Shown piece by piece: positions 57,950-64,000 of a stretch of DNA of 64,000 nucleotides. Position numbers and translations under genes: made by a program. The DNA is from Lamellibrachia satsuma. Taxonomy: Eukaryota; Annelida; Polychaeta; Sabellida; Siboglinidae. The notes under the pieces were generated by a model. It was not told the origin of the DNA and searched no databases. It saw only the letters and a list, made by a program, of their open reading frames with translations. Every line of letters begins with the position of its first letter. The stretch's first letter is position 1. Location of the stretch: positions 1,343,501 to 1,407,500 of the forward strand of contig BSQZ01000002.1 of the NCBI GenBank assembly GCA_033239005.1. Reading direction: 5' to 3'.

Positions 57950-58030
57950 TTGATTGTATATATGTACGTTGATTGTATATATGTACGTTGACTGTATATA
58001 TGTACGTTGATTGTATATATGTACGTTATA
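57935..58030 (+). repeat. 19-bp tandem repeat, 5 copies
   Basis: Unit TGTATATATGTACGTTGAT with one substitution, starting in the right arm of the inverted repeat. Confidence 0.9.
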
Positions 58031-58039
58031 CTGTTGATA

Positions 58040-59203
58040 AGTCGCTGGCTGGGATTACGTGGTGCGACAACCCAATGGACTAGGTCATTACGCCTGTCCA
58101 AATCGACGCACAAGGAGGCACATAATTAACTTCCCTACAGCGATAATGTGCGCGATCGAGTAACTGCATTGTACTTCAGTCCAGAAACGTCACTTCCTCC
58201 ATAGATATTCAAGCGCCAATGCTTCAACTATCAGTTGTTGAGTTTGATGGCGTGCTTCTGGACGTAACATTATATTCTACTGCCAGACTGCTGATGAACG
58301 CGACACATTCAATGTCTAGTATTATATACCATGCCCGAAAATGTCTAGTTTTCAATGAGATCTAATATAGGAATTACATCTGATATACGCTGTTAATTCG
58401 AGAACTATGACAACGGAAACACAATCAGTAAATATGACTTGTATGTAATGGTGTTAATATGTACATAGTATGAAATTATGACACGTTTTGAAATGGCATG
58501 TACTTGTACAATTTATGATAAAGACACACAGGAGATTAGCTGGATGATCGTGCATCAAGCCAATGTCGTGGATTCGTACTATTCATTACACATGTGCCAG
58601 CAGTTGTTATGCCGCGCATGCATAAGTATCTTGTGTTGATTAATGACATAAAAGTTATATAAATGATCTTTGCATCGTAGTTTCGTGCTTTGGTATGTAT
58701 ATCAAGAAGTTTAATAATGCTGCATTATTTGTAATACGAGACAATAATAACAGTTATTTTAATTTGCAATTAAACACGTGTAATTGTATTGTTTCCATAG
58801 TGCGTTAATCGATATTTATATGTCCTTGTAAGCGAATAAAACAAATATAATGGGTCATAAATTCATGTTTTTATTTTCTCTCGTTCGTGAAGTACAAATA
58901 ATAGTATCGTTAAGTTGGTCCATTAAACACTTAGATATAAACACGATAGTATTCATTATACAAACACGAGACTCGCTCACAGCAAACAAACTCAACCAGA
59001 TACCGCTTTGCGCTAGTACCGATAAAGAAACCGAATAAAATTGTATACAACAGTCTGAAGAAAAGTGTTTCAAAAAGTCTAGGTTAAAATGTTAGAAAGG
59101 AGATGCATTAACACAAACATATAACGATACTCATTTGAAAAAAATGCCCGTACAACCTATTGTATATTCATGATATTGTATATTCATGATGACAAACATT
59201 TGT
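58040..59203. other. Intergenic between the two receptor genes, no gene recognised
   Basis: AT-rich. AATAAA at about 58827 is a possible distal polyadenylation signal of the plus-strand receptor; no nearer canonical hexamer was noticed. Confidence 0.3.
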
Positions 59204-59204
59204 A

Positions 59205-59340
59205 GAAAGTCGACAATCGTCTCAGCAGCCAGCGAGACATAGAACGGCTGAGGTCACATATCCGACGTCAGTGGAACAAGCTTAGTGGGAACATACTGAA
59301 AGCAGGACAAGAGAAACTGTCCCCGCTACTTGTAGTGTGA
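59205..59340 (+). CDS. Candidate small exon, unknown protein
   Basis: After acceptor-like catttgtag an open stretch reads VDNRLSSQRDIERLRSHIRR, QWNKLSGNILKAGQEKLSPL and LVV before TGA. The composition is that of an amphipathic helix, unlike surrounding DNA. No family recognised and no partner exon; it may be a last exon of an unseen gene or a mobile element trace. Confidence 0.25.
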
Positions 59341-59349
59341 TGCGAATGT

Positions 59350-59845
59350 GCGTTTACACACAATCTGTAAACAGCACGTGGTATCTTTAATAACAAAACT
59401 GTTCAATAAGCGACAAAGACAATGCGCAACTATCTATCCAAGCGCCACCCTTTCAAGACACCCATATTACACACTGGCTGTATGTCAATTATATGTGTGG
59501 TACATACGCCAACTTAGAACCTTCTGCGCGAAACCGCTGCATGGACATAGACCAATACGAACCGAAGTGGTCGCAACTCAAATGCCAAATACCAAATAAT
59601 ACAAACCTCCAATATTTATTTTAAATGTTCAAGTATGATACATTATTTCATTGGTCGTCTCTTGTTACCTTCACCTTTTTTATCCATTCTGCCAAATGCA
59701 TTTGTTACCTTAACTTTTCTTTGCTTTAACTTAATTAATATTCTGTTCTGGCTACTACATTACAATCCCATAGACCCTATTTCATCGAGTTTTAACGCAT
59801 GCCATCATGCAGACTGTTAGTAAAATAGCCTTAGACATTGCACCT
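59350..59845. other. No gene recognised
   Basis: No exon or named repeat. Confidence 0.3.
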
Positions 59846-59846
59846 G

Positions 59847-59987
<141 letters not shown>

Positions 59988-60375
59988 TCTACGAAAAACA
60001 CGACACAAACGTTCAAAAGATCAGCGTAACTTAATACCATATGCCATCGACATAGTTCTCAATGACTCACAGTTTGGTTGGTATACAATTAGTTGGTATA
60101 CAATTGCGTACGGAGCAAGTATTTCACGCCCTGTACAAAAAGTTCCACTCGACACGATCGTGGCGTGTGTTGATTTAAGTGTTAACACCGACTGGATTTC
60201 ACTGTGCGGTGTTGGAGAGCATGTCGTGTTGTGCAAAGTTTGCACCACCTTTTGAAATATCTTCGACATAAACAGCCACGCTACAGTCAGCAGAAGAAAT
60301 ATTGTGACTTCGCAAAAACGACGCACCGCTGTTCCAACCCACACACCCTGGCAAGAGCCATAGTGTTGCACTCAT

Positions 60376-60456
60376 TCAATAACACGACGGTTTCTCTCCC
60401 CACGTCGGCGCATCTTCGCCTACGTCTACGTCACCGAGAGTCCACGTGACGCTACA
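60376..60456 (-). CDS. Tentative last exon of the second kainate receptor
   Basis: A phase-0 open stretch after acceptor gacgctgcag reads CSVTWTLGDVDVGEDAPTWG, EKPSCY, then TGA. It would follow the donor GAG|gtacga at 61062. The pyrimidine tract is poor and there is no homology support. Confidence 0.25.
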   Translation of the reverse strand, partial: CSVTWTLGDVDVGEDAPTWGEKPSCY

Positions 60457-63053
60457 CTGCAGCGTCATCACACAGTGACGTCACTTGACGGGAGCGTTTG
60501 TGAGGTTTGAAGGTGGCCATAGAAACGAGCAATCATCACGTTTGGGACGTCTCGCAGTAGCTGTATTCTCCTCGGTAGTGATCGGGCACGTCTACATGGT
60601 ACCGGAAGCGGGTGTCTGTAGCGGCTCGAGGCGAATGCTGTGACGGGTTAGAAGACGACGTGTTAGAGCGTGGGTGTAGGCGTCAGCTAGTGCATGATTG
60701 AGTGATTGTGGATATATGTATTAATATGCATGCACGTTTACCTTGTGTATGTGAAAATGTAACTAGATAACTGAAAACATACGCTGCATGTATTAATGTA
60801 AATTACAAACAAATATATATTTTTTTAATTAAATGCAGTGGTTTCGTTGTTCATATTTATTTGCTATTATACATACGTACGCGTATGGAAACATACGTAT
60901 GAACATACATACGTACATACATACGCACGCGCACGCACGCACGCACGCACACAAACACACACACACAATGTAATGCCAATATGCCGCTCTATGTGCTGAC
61001 ATCCTAACCGTTTGCACGTATACGACATGACAAAGAAGTGTTCGAGCCTGCACACGTCGTACCTCCATGTCTCTCAGGTGTATCATGCCGTTGGGGGAGT
61101 CTATGGTGCATGGGTCGGTGCCTGGTCTCAGACGTCTCGAGTTCGGATGTCGCAACACCGGCTTCTTGGCCGAGCCACCGCAGCGGACGGCAAACCGCAG
61201 TTCCTCAACCATCTCGGTCCAGATGGATTGCTAGAAATGACAACACGGACATCCTCAGAGTCCTTAATCGATAACGGCGGTGGCTGTTACCTCGTCGTAG
61301 CTGGCCTATCCTTAGAACCTGTCATAGCATCGCAGCTGAATATTGATGCAGCGTCACAAACGTTTTTGAGTCAGGGGCCGTTCACAATTTTCGACATATA
61401 CCTATTTGTACAAAGCGTACTAATTCCCGACCCTCCCTGAATTAGTATTTTAAAATGTTGAGAATTTTCCAGACTCTAATTTGTTCGAAGTAACAAAGTT
61501 ATGACCGGTTACGCGATTTGATGTTTAACAATAATAGCTCCGTAACAGTTCACCGGGGCTGCATGACGCAAAACAATTAGTACGCGAGCATTGATCCCCC
61601 CTTTGTATGCTTTGTACGAATAGTTAAATGTTGACAATGTTGAACGGCTCCCTTGTCCCAGGCAATCACAACAAGGTCCCGGACCATAGTTGATAAATGC
61701 TGTTGTCGCTGGCTGGCTGGCTTGTACCTGGCTATGGAACGTGTGGTTATCTTGAACAGTTTTTATTTGCGTAGTGACTCCATCAATGCTGAATGCTTTC
61801 CAGAAAATTCTAATTTATATTTGCATGTACACAGTGTGTGTTTATTAAGAGTGTCTTTCGCGACAGCCAGCTTGTATGTGTAGAGTAGGGTCAGCCATGC
61901 ATTGCTGGTGTTTCTTTAGAATAGTTTACGTTTCAAAATCGTATACGCATTTATGACACGGCGTTGTTGTCAAAACTATGTTATCAAATATCGTTGTCAT
62001 GGGGATACCAGTATCTCCTGGTTTTTGGATCATACACATTACTATCATTTATACTCGCAGTGGCACCAGTGGCTGCTCTCTACCGTTCAGGACCCTTGAG
62101 TATCCAATCATCGACTACTGTTGCAATTGGTCCGTAAAGGTATGTGACCATCACGTCATATACGTAGAAGGGCAAACGGGGACAACGATCGTTGATTGGA
62201 TAATACATGCATCATGACTGACGTAGTAAGCGTCAATTGTTGCGAAACATTGTTCGATAATCGTACGCTGTTCAATAGAAGGAACTTTTCTAATCATTGT
62301 TTGCACTGCGTCAATGAAATAACTGTTATAGATTTAGAATAAGGATCTCTTGCGCAAATGTTTCTTCAGATTGTTGTGAAAACGGCTTATTATAATAAGT
62401 ATAGCGACTGGTGCCTAAACCAATATAAATAAGTCAGTCGGGACAATTAGCCAGGGTAGGCCTATGTGTTCGTTGTAAATGGATCTCTCTGTGGAAAATG
62501 GAAATTGTTATGTGTTCAGCGCGTTAGACATTTTAGTGTCCAAACGGTGCTGATATAAATAATCTTTGGCAATTTAAAAAATCTGTTAAGTCTATAAAAA
62601 CGGTTTTTGACCATTTTATGACAGTCTTTTTTTCGGAATAACACATTTTATATTTCCATACATCAATGTACCACATCTAAAAACATCAACTCACTAAGTA
62701 AAAAATTCCATTTCCGCAGGGGGTCCAACGGACAGCAACCGTGGTAACTGCACCCCCGGGTCCATTGGGGGGGGTCAATATACAATCGCTCACCTTTTCC
62801 ACGGCGGCGTTCCTGCGCGAGTTCCACACGAACTCGACGACGGCCGTCACTATGGCGAGCGCGAGGCCGACGAACAGCACGACGAAGATGCCGCCGACGT
62901 TGGCGATGCCGAGCGAGTTGGCCTTCGAGTCCTTCTTGTCGTCAAGGTTACACGTGCCGACGTTGCGCCACCACTTGTTGTAGAGCAGCTGGATGCGCCC
63001 GTTCTCCTGAAGCTCAAGGATCGCCATCGAGATCGGGTCCCGGAACGCCGAAC
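60376..63053 (-). CDS. Second kainate-type glutamate receptor, 3' end only
   Basis: Paralogue of the plus-strand receptor, transcribed towards it. The exon 62794-63053 encodes the end of S2 (GSAFRDPISMAILELQENGR, LLYNKWWRNVGTCNLDD), M4 (NVGGIFVVLFVGLALAIVTA) and VVEFVWNSRR. The exon 61063-61230 (or longer) encodes QSIWTEMVEELRFAVRCGGS and a tail. The last exon is either a tentative one at 60376-60456, or the frame reads on through microsatellite sequence to a stop at 60829. Everything 5' of the S2 end (amino-terminal domain, M1 to M3) lies right of the window. Compared with the first gene, the introns corresponding to its introns 15 and 16 are absent here. Function as a glutamate-gated channel subunit is inferred from family. 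Confidence 0.9.
60890..60970. repeat. CATA / GCAC / CA microsatellite
   Basis: Compound repeat just downstream (in minus sense) of the tail exon. Confidence 0.9.
61063..61230 (-). CDS. Second kainate receptor, cytoplasmic tail exon
   Basis: Acceptor catttctag, phase 0. Encodes QSIWTEMVEELRFAVRCGGS, AKKPVLRHPNSRRLRPGTD and NGMIHLRDME. MVEELRF is identical or close to vertebrate and invertebrate kainate receptor tails. A donor (GAG|gtacga) ends it at 61063; if unused, the frame continues to 60829 through GTGC and CATA repeats. Confidence 0.85.
61231..62793. other. Intron of the second kainate receptor, no repeats recognised
   Basis: Mostly unique AT-rich sequence; a short G run near 62768. 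Confidence 0.5.
62794..63053 (-). CDS. Second kainate receptor, S2 end and M4 exon
   Basis: Acceptor cccttcag and donor AAAAG|gtgagc; phase 1 in, 0 out. 260 nt encode one continuous S2-M4 block that is split over exons 15, 16 and 17 in the plus-strand paralogue. High GC and C/G-ending codons contrast with its introns. Confidence 0.96.
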
Positions 63054-63076
63054 CTGAAGGGGTCAGACCACAGTTA

Positions 63077-63204
63077 ATGGCCGTTCACGTGAGCGATTAG
63101 TTGTCCGATTGATCGAGCGACGCAGTGTCGCGCAACCTGTTGGACGCTTCGTTTCTTTTGCTTTCATGAAAATCGGGCAATTAATCGCTCGTGTGAACGG
63201 GCCT
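63077..63204. mobile_element. MITE, PIF/Harbinger-like, second copy
   Basis: A 128-bp shorter version of the element at 52297: GAGCGATTAGTTGTCCGATT on the left and TTAATCGCTCGTGTGAACGG on the right, with TTA flanks (63074-63076, 63205-63207). It starts 21 bp upstream of the exon's acceptor in minus sense. Confidence 0.8.
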
Positions 63205-63209
63205 TTAGT

Positions 63210-64000
63210 CTTCCAGAATGTAATGTCTAAATATAGTGTCTAAGCATATGCAATAGCTGATTCTAGTGATTTCATTTACCAAGAAGTAATTGTATTCAAC
63301 AAGCAAGGTTGGAACATTCGAAACGTCTCACATTTGGCAGTGAGACGTTGCAGTATGAAGCGGATTCGAAGATGCATAGGTATTTTGATGGTGACATTCC
63401 AGAAATACAGGTAGGCATATTTGTATTTGGCAAATACTACTAATTCTGAATGAGCCGCGATTGTGACATGATTATAAGCGCTGGGGGGTTTTGACGAGAC
63501 TTGTTCAGAATATCAATGATACGATGTCGGTGGCTGTAAAAATTTCACAATTGTTTAATAATTAATAACAATAATAATTCCATTATATGGCGCCTATATC
63601 CTCAGGAACCCGAGCTCAGAGGCGCAACAAAGCAGAATCATTAAGCATAATCGTGAACATGGATGCGCAAAAGTCATTATCAGGGAACGAGGGACAATCG
63701 AAGACTTATGGTGGAAATGCAATTCGGAATAAATATGTGTTTTTTTGGAAGATAGCTATAGTTTCAGATGTTTTTAAAGTGATGGGGAGTTCATTCCAGA
63801 CCCTAGGCGCAGCGACAGAGAAAGCACGTTTGCCCAAGTTAAGTTTTGTTTTAGGCACAATCAGTTGCTTTGAAATTGATGATCAGAGCTGCCTAGGGAT
63901 ATCTGAAAAATGCAGGATAATAGTATATGATCCAGTTTTCCTATAATCAGACAAAACGATGGTCGAATCACACAGGACACCGCCGACTGTATTGTGGATG
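63210..64000. other. Intron of the second kainate receptor, no exon recognised
   Basis: A plus-strand open stretch at 63587-63946 has no recognisable domain and is judged non-coding or an old repeat. No further receptor exon is found on the minus strand before the window edge. Confidence 0.4.

Noticed and set aside
60829..61062. Extension of the second receptor's tail through Cys/Val-rich sequence
   Set aside because: The residues are encoded by GTGC and CATA microsatellites; a GT donor right before them (61062) offers an alternative, so the extension is not taken as the main model.
63587..63946. 119-codon plus frame
   Set aside because: No recognisable domain; lies in the intron of the minus-strand receptor and looks like old repeat sequence.

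Overview
The window is nuclear DNA of a metazoan, most likely an aquatic invertebrate; the species cannot be named from the sequence. It has spliced genes with GT-AG introns, very many simple repeats, tRNA-derived SINEs, several non-LTR retrotransposon (LINE) families, a Penelope-like retroelement, hAT and MITE remnants, and two animal ionotropic glutamate receptor genes. No bacterial features (operons, Shine-Dalgarno sites, CRISPR) are present. All gene models were assembled by hand from splice sites, reading phase and family resemblance.

Layout. 0-9 kb: a broken hAT transposase, a SINE, then a four-exon gene (2837-7188, +) for a small single-pass membrane protein of unknown family. A LINE lies in its first intron, and a phase-compatible candidate alternative last exon lies at 8688-8853. 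9-17 kb: MITE, minisatellites, a LINE endonuclease fragment, a GGTGGC hexamer array and SINE/LINE scraps. 18-28 kb: a THAP zinc-finger exon (18752-18983, +), LINE fragments, a LINE interrupted by a 1.35-kb minisatellite, and a decayed SWIM/YqaJ-nuclease/PHD gene on the minus strand (about 27230-24271) invaded by a LINE and split by a minisatellite. 28-33 kb: mostly LINE debris.

33.4-57.4 kb: a complete kainate-type glutamate receptor gene, 18 coding exons, plus strand, 927 aa. It has a signal peptide, amino-terminal domain, both halves of the ligand-binding domain, M1, the M2 pore loop, M3, M4 and a short tail. Its introns hold most of the repeats in the window, including a recent Penelope-like element with 124-bp identical inverted ends and an intact RT plus GIY-YIG frame, followed by a perfect ~1.02-kb CA repeat. 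60.4-63.05 kb: the 3' exons of a second receptor of the same family on the minus strand, tail-to-tail with the first; its 5' part lies beyond the right edge.

The two receptors form a convergent paralogous pair that differ in intron content around M4. Notable points are a GC-AG intron, a 30-nt microexon, a copy of the exon 8/intron 8 junction in intron 1, and transposon ends lying within about 10-25 bp of three 3' splice sites. I see no single new pathway. The most unusual signals are the minisatellite that grew out of a conserved nuclease motif, the transposon-abutting acceptors, and the inverted-end Penelope element with a hammerhead-like core.
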